In this document: positions 1 through 7,103 of the stretch, piece by piece
How positions within the stretch are numbered: the stretch's first letter is position 1
Layout: each line of letters begins with the position of its first letter
Assembly (NCBI GenBank): GCA_023454395.1
Contig: JAEYFY010000223.1
Coordinates: forward strand, 1-10,499
DNA from: Pseudomonadota bacterium
GTDB taxonomy: Bacteria > Pseudomonadota > Gammaproteobacteria > Enterobacterales > Enterobacteriaceae
Reading direction: 5' to 3'
DNA: 10,499 bases
Notes under the pieces: model-generated
What the model saw: only the letters and a program-made list of their open reading frames with translations
Database searches by the model: none
What the model was told of the DNA's origin: nothing
Position numbers and translations under genes: made by a program

Positions 1-37
1 TTTTGTCTTTTTTATTGTGTGTTTGTCACAGTTAAAT

Positions 38-42
38 GGGAG
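38..42 (+). promoter_or_regulatory. Ribosome binding site deciding the vgrG start
   Basis: GGGAG lies five bases before the ATG at 48. Nothing comparable precedes the in-frame ATG at 36. This is the reason for calling the 707-residue rather than the 711-residue product. Confidence 0.6.
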
Positions 43-47
43 CTTTT

Positions 48-2171
48 ATGTCAACGAATGACGCTAACAATACCCCTAAACCCCGTTTGGTATTAGATGA
101 TCCTACATCATCACCCTCCTTTAAAATGGGGATGACATTCTCAGAACAACAAGCTCGCATTAAAAAATACAGCGAATTACTCGAAACGTTAGGTAAAGGA
201 TTACTGCACACGGGGTTAGTGTTTACTTGCCAAATTGGCGGCTTACCCGCAAGCACCTTTCAAGTCACCCAATTCGATTTAAACGAAGGGTTATCAGAGC
301 TTTTCACTCTGTCGATACACGCGGTGAGCGAGCAAAACGACATCGATTTTTCCAATCAATTAGGCGTAGCTTCATCGTTAACGGTCAGTCGTGATGGTAA
401 AACACTTCGCACTGTTCAAGGTTTGTTGGCAAGTGCCGAACAAGGTAACACTGATGGCGTTAAAACGTGGTATCAATTTGTTATTCGCCCAGAAATGTGG
501 GTGATGACGTTGAACCAAGATAACCGTATTTTCCAGAATAAAACGGTGCCACAAATTCTTCAGCAATTGCTGGATGAAGCGCATATCAAATATGACAACC
601 AGTTTTATCAACCTGAACTGCATCAAACTCGTCGCTATATCACTCAAAAGCGCGAGTCTGCTTATGCATTTTGGTGTCGCCTAGCCTTCGAAGAGGGGAT
701 CAACTTTTGGTTTGAAGAAGGGCCAAAACTGTTTTATAGCGATAACCATTTAGGGATGACCGCGGGGATCACGCTAACCTATAACCCACAAGCAGAAACC
801 GATATTACCGACACCACTGCCACCACATGGCGCTATACCGAACGTTTATGCAGTGATGTGCGCATCGATAAAGATTATAACCCTATGCGTCCTTCTTACC
901 CGTTATCACAAGAAACAACGGGTGACGTTCATCAACAACATCCTGTTTTTGAGAGTTATGGACGTTTTCAAGAAGATGCCCATGCTCAACCATTGAATCA
1001 ACTGCGCTATGAACAATCGCAAAACCATCGTCAAACCGGCTCGGCAAGCACCAACTGTTTTGCATTAATGCCGGGCAAAGTGTTTACCTTAACCAATCAC
1101 CCAAGTGCGAGAATGAATTCGCGTTGGCAAGTGATCAGTGTTTCGCATCACGGTGTACAGCCCTCTGCGGATAACGGGGCCGGTGAAGGCACCCAGTTAA
1201 GCAATCACGTGACATTTATTCCTGGCACACAAGAATGGCGTCCACCTTTTCATTATAAACCGCTGGCAGATGGTGACGAGTTAGCGACCGTAGTAGGACC
1301 TGAAGGCGAAGAGATTTATACCGATGAACAAGGTGCGGTAAAAGTTTATTTTCACTGGGATAGACGCGGAAAGCCTGATCATAGTGGTTCGTGTTGGTTG
1401 CGCGTTGCACAAGGTTGGAATGGCGATGGCTACGGCTTTATGGCGATCCCCCGTATTGGGCAAGAAGTGATTGTTTCTTATTTAAATGGTGATATTGATA
1501 GACCGATTATTACGGGCTGTACTTATAACGGTCGCAATGCCCCACCACTAGATTTACCCAAAGATAAAACCCGAACCACTTTTCGTACAAAAACGCATAA
1601 AGGCACAGGATTTAATGAACTGCGATTTGAGGATGCCGGCGGTCGCGAAGAAGTGTATTTGCATGCGCAGAGGGATTTAAATATTCATGTGCAACATGAT
1701 AGTCATTGGCATACACAGCATAATTTCAAGCACCGTATCGATAACCAACGTTTTACTGAAATTGCCGGTGACGATCACCTTATTATGAAAGGAACACAAA
1801 AATCCTTAATTGAAGGTGATGTTTCATTACAAATTAAAGGCGCAAAACATAGCAAAATTGATGATGAATTAATTGTCGAAAGTGGTATGGAAACCAGCTT
1901 TAAAAGTGGTGGAAAAATTATTATTGAAGCCGGAACAGAAATTACCCTAAAAGTAGGAAGTAGTTTTATTCGTCTTACACCAAGTGCAATTTTTACGTCT
2001 GGTAATTTAGATATCGGCTCTAGTGGTCCAGGTACGGGACAATCTCCAATTATTCAGCTTCCAGATGGCGTTATACCTTTTGAACAACCCCCTTATGCAA
2101 TTAAGAAGTATTGTGCTGTACAAGCACAAATGTTAGGGAGCTGGGTAATCAAAGAAGGTAGCCAAAAATGA
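48..2171 (+). CDS. vgrG: T6SS spike protein VgrG (TssI)
   Basis: Trimeric needle tip of the type VI secretion system; it sits on the Hcp tube and carries effectors into target cells. Visible parts, numbered from the ATG at 48: a gp27-like base from about residue 50 to 400, including GLVFTCQIGG near 53; a gp5-type OB fold at about 410-500 (KVYFHWDRRG, WLRVAQGW, PRIGQEVIVSYL, GDIDRPII); then a repetitive beta-helical needle to about 655; a GSSGPGTG linker; and a tail of about 40 residues ending at 707. There is no enzymatic C-terminal extension, so this is a structural VgrG. The ATG at 36 is in frame, but it lacks a Shine-Dalgarno sequence and its codon overlaps the GGGAG that serves the ATG at 48, so 48 is preferred. 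The stop overlaps the adaptor start by four bases. GC drops toward the 3' end. The short tail after the linker is the likely adaptor-docking region (inference from other VgrG-Tap pairs). Confidence 0.95.
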   Translation: MSTNDANNTPKPRLVLDDPTSSPSFKMGMTFSEQQARIKKYSELLETLGKGLLHTGLVFTCQIGGLPASTFQVTQFDLNEGLSELFTLSIHAVSEQNDIDFSNQLGVASSLTVSRDGKTLRTVQGLLASAEQGNTDGVKTWYQFVIRPEMWVMTLNQDNRIFQNKTVPQILQQLLDEAHIKYDNQFYQPELHQTRRYITQKRESAYAFWCRLAFEEGINFWFEEGPKLFYSDNHLGMTAGITLTYNPQAETDITDTTATTWRYTERLCSDVRIDKDYNPMRPSYPLSQETTGDVHQQHPVFESYGRFQEDAHAQPLNQLRYEQSQNHRQTGSASTNCFALMPGKVFTLTNHPSARMNSRWQVISVSHHGVQPSADNGAGEGTQLSNHVTFIPGTQEWRPPFHYKPLADGDELATVVGPEGEEIYTDEQGAVKVYFHWDRRGKPDHSGSCWLRVAQGWNGDGYGFMAIPRIGQEVIVSYLNGDIDRPIITGCTYNGRNAPPLDLPKDKTRTTFRTKTHKGTGFNELRFEDAGGREEVYLHAQRDLNIHVQHDSHWHTQHNFKHRIDNQRFTEIAGDDHLIMKGTQKSLIEGDVSLQIKGAKHSKIDDELIVESGMETSFKSGGKIIIEAGTEITLKVGSSFIRLTPSAIFTSGNLDIGSSGPGTGQSPIIQLPDGVIPFEQPPYAIKKYCAVQAQMLGSWVIKEGSQK
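2153..2171 (+). promoter_or_regulatory. Coupled vgrG/adaptor junction (ATGA overlap with RBS)
   Basis: An AAGAAGG-type Shine-Dalgarno element starts at 2153. The adaptor ATG (2168-2170) overlaps the vgrG TGA (2169-2171) as ATGA, which predicts translational coupling. Confidence 0.65.
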
Positions 2172-2968
2172 AAACAATAAGTTGGGCTAAATGGTTCATG
2201 TCATCATCAGAGCCTATATATTTATTGGTAAATACATTAGCTACACCTAATCCAATTGATGTTATGTATGCCAATGATTGGATAGAAAAAGCATTTCCTT
2301 TATATCATGGAACACCTCTTGCTTACCTTATTGCTCAAAGTCCATGGTTAGTACAAATCAAACCTGAATCACATATTCTTTTAAGTCAGTTGCTTGATAG
2401 CAAAACATTTAGTGATGATTCTTGGGGATGGGCTTATCGAAGCCAGCTATCGTGGGATAAACAATTATTACATTGGCAAGATAAGCAATTTGTTAATTTA
2501 TCTAATGAATCTGTTGTGTTAAGACTCGCTGATACTAGAATTGCACGTACACTTATTCCTGAAATGATCTATTCCGATTGGCGTAGTTTAATGATGCCAA
2601 TTAAAGATATCCTAATTGATATGGATGAACCAACTCAATTTATTTCTCTTAATAAAGAAATTGAATTTCTTGATCCGATATTACAACAGCGTGCTTTTAT
2701 ATTAGATACACATTTGATTCGAGCATGGCAAAACTCCAAGTACGCATTAATGCTTTATATTGAGAATTTGTCTTGTGAGCTTTGGGAGAATATTCCCCAA
2801 CAGGCACTGTTATTAGATACACCGGAAGGAACGTTAAATAAAAGAATATCTGATTGGTTACTGTATCAGCGTAATAAATTAGTTGATTTAAGTTTTCTTA
2901 CCTATCAGAAGTTTCAGCAATATGCTGAATCTCAAGGATGGTTAGTTACTCAAAGGAATGAAAAATGA
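2168..2968 (+). CDS. T6SS effector adaptor, DUF4123 (Tap/TEC) family
   Basis: Cytoplasmic chaperone/adaptor of 266 residues that would load the downstream effector onto the VgrG tail. The N-terminal half resembles DUF4123: an opening strand (PIYLLVNTLA, near 16-25), a PLAYLIAQSPWLVQI stretch near 50-64, WGWAY near 86, and the typical segment running through VVLRLADTRIARTLIP near 116-131. The C-terminal half, after about residue 135, is divergent, as usual for the part that recognises a particular effector. No signal peptide or membrane segment is seen. It sits between vgrG and the effector with ATGA overlaps on both sides, the classic vgrG-adaptor-effector order. DUF4123 proteins are known to be needed for delivery of their cognate effector and are not themselves secreted as toxins. 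The family call is by eye; the pairing with the next gene is inferred from position. Confidence 0.85.
   Translation: MKTISWAKWFMSSSEPIYLLVNTLATPNPIDVMYANDWIEKAFPLYHGTPLAYLIAQSPWLVQIKPESHILLSQLLDSKTFSDDSWGWAYRSQLSWDKQLLHWQDKQFVNLSNESVVLRLADTRIARTLIPEMIYSDWRSLMMPIKDILIDMDEPTQFISLNKEIEFLDPILQQRAFILDTHLIRAWQNSKYALMLYIENLSCELWENIPQQALLLDTPEGTLNKRISDWLLYQRNKLVDLSFLTYQKFQQYAESQGWLVTQRNEK
2952..2968 (+). promoter_or_regulatory. Coupled adaptor/effector junction (ATGA overlap with RBS)
   Basis: AAGGA at 2952-2956 lies eight bases before the effector ATG at 2965. The start overlaps the adaptor stop (2966-2968) by four bases. Confidence 0.7.
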
Positions 2969-4794
2969 GTGAACTAAGAGATTGTTTACAATGTGATAAT
3001 TATAGGTTTTATCTTGAAATTCAATTAGTCGATGATAAAGGATATCCATTAAATGATATTCCTTTACTTTTACTCGAAAGAGGAACTGAAAAACAACATA
3101 AAGGTATAACCGATCCTTGTGGCTTCATCAAAATAGAAGGCTTAAGCAACAGACCGCTTCAATTAACTATTGATGCACAAAAATTAGCTGATAAATTGAC
3201 AGCAGAACCACAAGGTTCAGTTATCCATACTAATTATGCTTCTATAGAGCAATATTGTTCTATAGAGAATTACGTTCTAAATTCAAATCATATTGCTGGC
3301 GATTTTAATCAGCAATTACCTGATATTGTACATGAAATGTCTCAAGGACAAATTCAGCGATCGTCTCATTATAGAAATTGCCAAAAAAGTTATTCTATAT
3401 TTCCGCCTTACAATCAACGAATCGTTATTTCTATTCAATCTATTGCTGAACCTGTATTTGCTAAATCAGAATTAAGAGGTTTAGGAAATACACATGCCGG
3501 TACACAAAATGAACCAGTGTGCCATTTTGGGCGATGTAATTTAAATGGTCTAAAAGAAGGTGAATTTGCTCAAGCCATGATGTTTCCATTTCCTGCACCA
3601 AGTTTATTTCCAGGTGGTAGCGGAGTAATGGCAGGTGCTGGTATTAGTGCGGCTCATCAATCAATAGATCAAGGTTTTGATAATATATCAACTAGACCTA
3701 TTTTTCCTAAATTTAAAGATCGTGAATCGTTAGTTAGTACGTCATTTATCATGGCGGGGGGATTATTTTGGGTATCAACAGGTGTTTTTATTCGCCAACT
3801 ATTTAACGATGACACACTATCTTATGATGATTTACTGGAAAAGGCAGAAAATAATGAATTGGTGCCAACAAGAATAAGAATAGCAGTTAATGATCAAGGC
3901 ATCGCTATTCCTTACCACACTGCAAAAGGAAGTGGCAAAGAGTATGTACCTATCATTAAGGGTGAGCTAGCTTATGAATATGAAGCAAATGAAGTCCGTT
4001 CTTTAGGAGGATATCAATCAAATGATGGATTACCTTCTGAAACTACACAGGCAAATATTTATCGTTTTATAACTCAATATGGTATTACATATTATTTGGG
4101 GATCACGGCATCTGGTAAAATCATTAATTTGTCAGTTAAAGCTGATGATCAAGAAATACGATTAGTAAATCCTGGGTTCCCAATACAAGATTTGGATGAG
4201 TTGCCACCGCCACATACAGGAACACCAGCACAAGATTTATCAGAATTTAATTCTAATTCAGCGGGTGGTTATCAGATCTATGACGAAGAACCAACAACTA
4301 CCGTAACTCCTGCACCGCCTGATATTGATTTTAGAGATTTTATTTTTATTACTCCAATTGCTGATGTACCTGCAATTTATGTGTATTTGAGTGAGGAGTT
4401 GAAAGGAATGTCTCGGCCTATGAGAGATGTTAATGTTGATTACCCTCCAAGTCAGATTATTATTGATAAAATGAAAGAACCTAAATTTCAGAATTGGGCC
4501 AATGATACCCATTCGACGGATTGCTCAGATATAGCGGCCAGCTTATTGAATATGGGTGAAGAAAATGGATATATTCTTGAAGCTAGACCTAGATTACGAG
4601 GTAATTTAAATGTATATGAAAATGGTATTATTGAACCCAATATGGAATTTCATCAAGTATACACAGATGGAAAATATGTTTATGACCCTAGGGTTACTAT
4701 TAATCCAATACCAAAGGGTGACTGGGAACAACACATAAAAGGCATTAACCCAGATGGTGTTCTTATTTCAGATAAATATAAAGGACTAAAATGA
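2965..4794 (+). CDS. T6SS polymorphic-toxin effector: S-type-pyocin-like region plus C-terminal Cys-His-Asp toxin domain
   Basis: A 609-residue cargo protein following VgrG and a DUF4123 adaptor. Residues 1 to about 85 look like a beta-rich, Ig-like N-terminal domain (LEIQLVDDKGYPL, GFIKIEGL). Near 161-180 there is a VFAKS...GLGNTHAGT segment typical of S-type-pyocin-domain proteins. A hydrophobic stretch at about 258-280 could help membrane passage. From about 303 (RIRIAVNDQG) to about 476 (FRDFIFITP, AIYVYL) the sequence resembles the Pyocin_S translocation-type domain. The last 130 residues form a separate domain with Cys520 in a predicted helix (TDCSDIAASLL), then His563 and Asp574 in FHQVYTDGKYVYDPR. 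The order and spacing recall transglutaminase-like or papain-fold toxins (HxW..dGkW..vDP), so a protease, deamidase, transglutaminase or acyl-transfer activity is possible. No PAAR, HNH or Rhs motif is present. The delivery role is well supported by context; the activity is inference. Confidence 0.8.
   Translation: MSELRDCLQCDNYRFYLEIQLVDDKGYPLNDIPLLLLERGTEKQHKGITDPCGFIKIEGLSNRPLQLTIDAQKLADKLTAEPQGSVIHTNYASIEQYCSIENYVLNSNHIAGDFNQQLPDIVHEMSQGQIQRSSHYRNCQKSYSIFPPYNQRIVISIQSIAEPVFAKSELRGLGNTHAGTQNEPVCHFGRCNLNGLKEGEFAQAMMFPFPAPSLFPGGSGVMAGAGISAAHQSIDQGFDNISTRPIFPKFKDRESLVSTSFIMAGGLFWVSTGVFIRQLFNDDTLSYDDLLEKAENNELVPTRIRIAVNDQGIAIPYHTAKGSGKEYVPIIKGELAYEYEANEVRSLGGYQSNDGLPSETTQANIYRFITQYGITYYLGITASGKIINLSVKADDQEIRLVNPGFPIQDLDELPPPHTGTPAQDLSEFNSNSAGGYQIYDEEPTTTVTPAPPDIDFRDFIFITPIADVPAIYVYLSEELKGMSRPMRDVNVDYPPSQIIIDKMKEPKFQNWANDTHSTDCSDIAASLLNMGEENGYILEARPRLRGNLNVYENGIIEPNMEFHQVYTDGKYVYDPRVTINPIPKGDWEQHIKGINPDGVLISDKYKGLK
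4781..4794 (+). promoter_or_regulatory. Coupled effector/immunity junction with two possible ATG starts
   Basis: AAGGA at 4781-4785 precedes two consecutive ATG codons at 4791 and 4794. The first overlaps the effector TGA (4792-4794) by four bases; the second has the more usual eight-base spacing. Either start places the immunity gene under coupled translation. Confidence 0.65.
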
Positions 4795-5258
4795 TGGATA
4801 TTAAAGATGGTTCAATATTATTAAATTTTATATCTAAGCTAGAGGAGCTTGAATGGAAAAAGTATCAACAGCGTTATCCATACATATTAATAGATAATAA
4901 ATTAAAAAAAATAGATCATTCATCATATCCTCCATTTACAAGTTTTAGATTCAAAAATGAGAATTTAAAAGTTATAAATATACTGAATCAAGCAATAAAT
5001 AGTTATCAAGGTGATGTCGAATGGATTTTAATTTCAACGAAAAGGGAATATTGTGATGGTGTTAATCATTGTATTTTAACGAAATATGTTCAAGATATGA
5101 AGGAAATAAATAAAATAACTGTTCCTATAGATTCATATATCTCAAAAATTATGCCTCAATTCGGTCCGATTGCATATAATGATTTAATTAATCTAACTAA
5201 ACATATTGAACGCTTTTTTATTGAAAATAATTATAATTTTAAAAGCAACGATAATTAG
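4791..5258 (+). CDS. Putative immunity protein for the upstream T6SS effector
   Basis: A 155-residue protein that I do not recognise as a named family. The role is inferred from position: directly downstream of a toxin gene, coupled to it by an ATGA overlap, and last in the operon, the standard place for an immunity gene. It has no signal peptide, lipobox or membrane helix, so it should stay in the cytoplasm, which implies that the toxin acts there. The sequence mixes charged helices with aromatic-rich strands (ELEWKKYQQRYPYILID, VEWILISTKREYCDG) and ends in a helix (LTKHIERFFIEN). It is the most AT-rich gene in the window: hand counts give 20%, 22% and 30% GC for three 60-base stretches (4861-5040), against 45% in the vgrG core, which suggests transfer or rapid exchange. 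The second ATG at 4794 would give 154 residues. An alternative is an additional accessory protein, but no other immunity candidate exists before the convergent btuF. Confidence 0.7.
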   Translation: MMDIKDGSILLNFISKLEELEWKKYQQRYPYILIDNKLKKIDHSSYPPFTSFRFKNENLKVINILNQAINSYQGDVEWILISTKREYCDGVNHCILTKYVQDMKEINKITVPIDSYISKIMPQFGPIAYNDLINLTKHIERFFIENNYNFKSNDN

Positions 5259-5269
5259 TGCATTATCGT
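5248..5269 (+). other. Perfect 8-bp hairpin spanning the immunity stop codon
   Basis: ACGATAAT (5248-5255) is exactly complementary to ATTATCGT (5262-5269), with a six-base loop TAGTGC that contains the TAG stop. No T tract follows on either strand, so it is not a standard intrinsic terminator. It could stabilise the 3' end of the operon transcript or act as a weak or Rho-assisted stop between the convergent operon and btuF. Confidence 0.45.
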
Positions 5270-5348
5270 CGCATTAGAAAGACATAAAGTGCAATGCGGT
5301 TGTTTAAATGGTTATGTATTAGTGGCAATTGAGTAATTAATAAATTGG

Positions 5349-6176
5349 CTAATTGTTTGTTGCTATCGCCTCACAAATTTGCTGTGCTGCATTAATAATA
5401 CGTGGTGCAGGGCGACTAAAACTGTCTTCATCAATAGCAATAACTGGAACAGTAAGATGGGGTTGCCAAAACGCTTGTACAGTAGGTATTTGATCGGCTT
5501 TACCACTGAATATAATCAAATCAGGTTGCTTTGTAAGTACTTGCTCACGACTTACTTGAGGCCATGCTACTGGGCTGTTAGCAAAGATATTCTCTCCACC
5601 GCAAAGCGTTGTAATATGGCTCTGTAATGTGCTATTTGATGTGGTAAATAATGGTTGCATCCCAAATTGGATAAAGACTTTTTTCTTGGCTTGATTCGAT
5701 ATATTTGATACATATTTTTGCTGTAACGCTTGATATTGCTGGCGCAATTGTTGGGCGTTTTTTAATGCTATATCAGGATGATGGCTATAATTGGAAAGCG
5801 TAATAAGATCGTCTGCGATTTCTTCAATACTTTGTGGATCAGAATAAATGATAGAAATACCCAAAGCTTTTAACTGATCTAACGACCGTTGTGGATTACC
5901 GCCTTGCCATGCAATGACTAAATCAGGCTTTAATAATAGAATGCGCTCAATATTAATCCCCTGCCAATTGGCAACCTGTTCAATATTTTTGGCATCCTCT
6001 GGATAATCAGAGTAAGCACTAACTCCGACAATATTATCACCCATGCCCGCAGCATAAGCCATTTCAGTGGCTGATGGCGATAGTGTAATAACACGATCAG
6101 CAGGCGTGATAGCAATGGCAAAATTGAAGCAAAATAATGAACAGAGTAATAACCCAAGTTTGATAAATAAATGCAT
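5349..6176 (-). CDS. btuF: Vitamin B12 ABC transporter periplasmic binding protein BtuF
   Basis: Binds cobalamin in the periplasm after TonB/BtuB import and hands it to the inner-membrane BtuCD transporter. The 275-residue product follows E. coli BtuF closely: a signal peptide (hydrophobic residues 4-22, likely cleavage after AIA at 22), then [10 protein letters not shown] near 29-38, SAYSDYP near 53, WQGINIERI near 71, [13 protein letters not shown] near 83-95, GGENIF near 193 and [10 protein letters not shown] near 205-214. Cys192 and Cys268 correspond to the disulfide pair of the E. coli protein. It is slightly longer than the 266-residue E. coli protein. A GGA six bases before the ATG is the likely ribosome binding site. 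It lies downstream of mtnN on the same strand, as in E. coli, but a strong hairpin separates the two. Its 3' end converges on the T6SS cassette with about 90 bases between the two stops. Confidence 0.96.
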   Translation of the reverse strand: MHLFIKLGLLLCSLFCFNFAIAITPADRVITLSPSATEMAYAAGMGDNIVGVSAYSDYPEDAKNIEQVANWQGINIERILLLKPDLVIAWQGGNPQRSLDQLKALGISIIYSDPQSIEEIADDLITLSNYSHHPDIALKNAQQLRQQYQALQQKYVSNISNQAKKKVFIQFGMQPLFTTSNSTLQSHITTLCGGENIFANSPVAWPQVSREQVLTKQPDLIIFSGKADQIPTVQAFWQPHLTVPVIAIDEDSFSRPAPRIINAAQQICEAIATNN

Positions 6177-6191
6177 TACTTTTCCAATAGC

Positions 6192-6248
6192 AAAAAATAC
6201 CCACCTATTTTTTATCTTAGAATAAGTAAAAAATAAAGGCGGGGTATT
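6192..6248 (-). terminator. Intrinsic terminator or attenuator between mtnN and btuF
   Basis: Read on the - strand, AATACCC (6248-6242) pairs with GGGTATT (6202-6196). Inside it are two G-C pairs (6238-6239 with 6204-6205), a nine-pair A/T stem (6227-6235 with 6206-6214) and a closing four-pair stem (CTTA/TAAG) around a three-base loop. Six T residues follow from 6197 to 6192, two of them in the stem. The U tract ends only about seven bases before the btuF Shine-Dalgarno, so any btuF transcript started upstream must read through it. On the + strand no T run follows, so it is directional toward btuF. Confidence 0.7.
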
Positions 6249-6280
6249 GATAAAGCGATATTAGGATTATCTCGACTTAA

Positions 6281-6976
6281 TTAGTCTTTTAATTTATCCA
6301 ACATCGCTGTCACCATTAAGCTTGATTGCTCTGCGGCAACAGATAAAAACTCATCAAAACTTAAGTGTGATTCTTTATCGGCTACATCAGAAATAGCACG
6401 AACCACAACAAATGGTGTGCTGAACTGATGGCAAACATGACCAATTGCGGTTGATTCCATTTCTACGGCTGCAACCTCTGGAAATGTGCGACGGATACGG
6501 GCTAAAGGTTCCGCACCATTAATAAAGGCATCACCACTGCAAATTAAACCACGAACAGCATTTAATTTTAGTGATTCAATACATTCTTCTGCTATTTGAA
6601 CAAGTTTAGGCTCAGCAATAAAAGCAGGAGGGCATTGTGCCATTTGACCTGGTTCATAACCAAACGCAGTAACATCAGCATCGTGATAGCGAACTTCCGT
6701 TGAAACAACGATATCACCAACATTTAATCTTGAGTCTAAACCACCCGCTGAACCAGTATTGATAACAACATCAGGGCGAAAATGCTCAAGTAATAATGTT
6801 GTGCCAATTGCAGCCGCAACTTTACCAATACCTGATTTTAATAATGCAACATCAACACCGTTGATTGTGCCTGTATAGATTTCACAACCGCCACGAGATA
6901 AGATTTGGCAATCTTCAATTTTCTCACGCAGAAGTGTGACTTCTTGCTCCATTGCACCTATTACGCCAACTCTCAT
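6281..6976 (-). CDS. mtnN: 5'-methylthioadenosine/S-adenosylhomocysteine nucleosidase
   Basis: Cytoplasmic Pfs/MtnN: hydrolyses the glycosidic bond of methylthioadenosine and S-adenosylhomocysteine (and 5'-deoxyadenosine), releasing adenine. It serves methionine salvage and relieves product inhibition of methylation; the S-ribosylhomocysteine it makes feeds LuxS and autoinducer-2. Length is 231 residues against 232 in E. coli. The key residues are in place: Glu12 in IGAMEQEV, Glu174 in VEMES and Asp197 in AISDVAD, with NTGSAGGL near 73 and SGDAFI near 147. The start is fixed by the universal [10 protein letters not shown] opening. It is transcribed divergently from dgt, as in E. coli, with btuF downstream on the same strand. 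A possible promoter on the - strand is noted separately. Confidence 0.97.
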   Translation of the reverse strand: MRVGVIGAMEQEVTLLREKIEDCQILSRGGCEIYTGTINGVDVALLKSGIGKVAAAIGTTLLLEHFRPDVVINTGSAGGLDSRLNVGDIVVSTEVRYHDADVTAFGYEPGQMAQCPPAFIAEPKLVQIAEECIESLKLNAVRGLICSGDAFINGAEPLARIRRTFPEVAAVEMESTAIGHVCHQFSTPFVVVRAISDVADKESHLSFDEFLSVAAEQSSLMVTAMLDKLKD

Positions 6977-7000
6977 TGTGTCATACTCACTTGTAGGTTA

Positions 7001-7030
7001 ATAATAAATGGAAATTTAAATAGAGTTTAA
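7001..7030 (-). promoter_or_regulatory. Possible mtnN promoter (weak)
   Basis: On the - strand a TATTAT -10 (7006-7001) lies 18 bases after a poor -35, TTAAAC (7030-7025). The -10 is good and the -35 matches only three of six consensus bases. Start-site mapping would be decisive. Confidence 0.3.
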
Positions 7031-7056
7031 CATCTATCGGAAAAACACGATATAAC
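7027..7056 (+). promoter_or_regulatory. Sigma-70 promoter for dgt
   Basis: TTAACA (7027-7032, five of six consensus bases) and TATAAC (7051-7056, five of six) are separated by 18 bases. They lie about 47 bases before the dgt ATG, which has AGAGGA as its ribosome binding site. This is the best promoter match in the window. Confidence 0.6.
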
Positions 7057-7103
7057 ACAAAGAATAGAGAATTCGTTTCATCGAAACCAGAAAGAGGACA
7101 GAA

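Noticed and set aside
1..35. T-rich stretch before vgrG as the tail of an intrinsic terminator, for example after an upstream hcp gene
   Set aside because: The T runs at 1-14 would fit, but the stem that should precede them lies outside the window, so it cannot be supported.
3293..3475. Open frame on the + strand within the effector gene
   Set aside because: It is an out-of-frame reading of the AT-rich effector sequence, rich in Leu/Ile/Asn with no start signal; not a separate gene.
2965..4794. Rhs, PAAR or HNH nuclease effector
   Set aside because: No YD repeats, no PAAR-type metal-binding pattern and no HNH or colicin-DNase motif are visible; the C-terminal domain instead shows Cys-His-Asp.
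5270..5298. CGCATT/AATGCG inverted repeat in the gap after the immunity gene
   Set aside because: A six-base stem with a 17-base loop is weak, and it has no T tract; likely chance.
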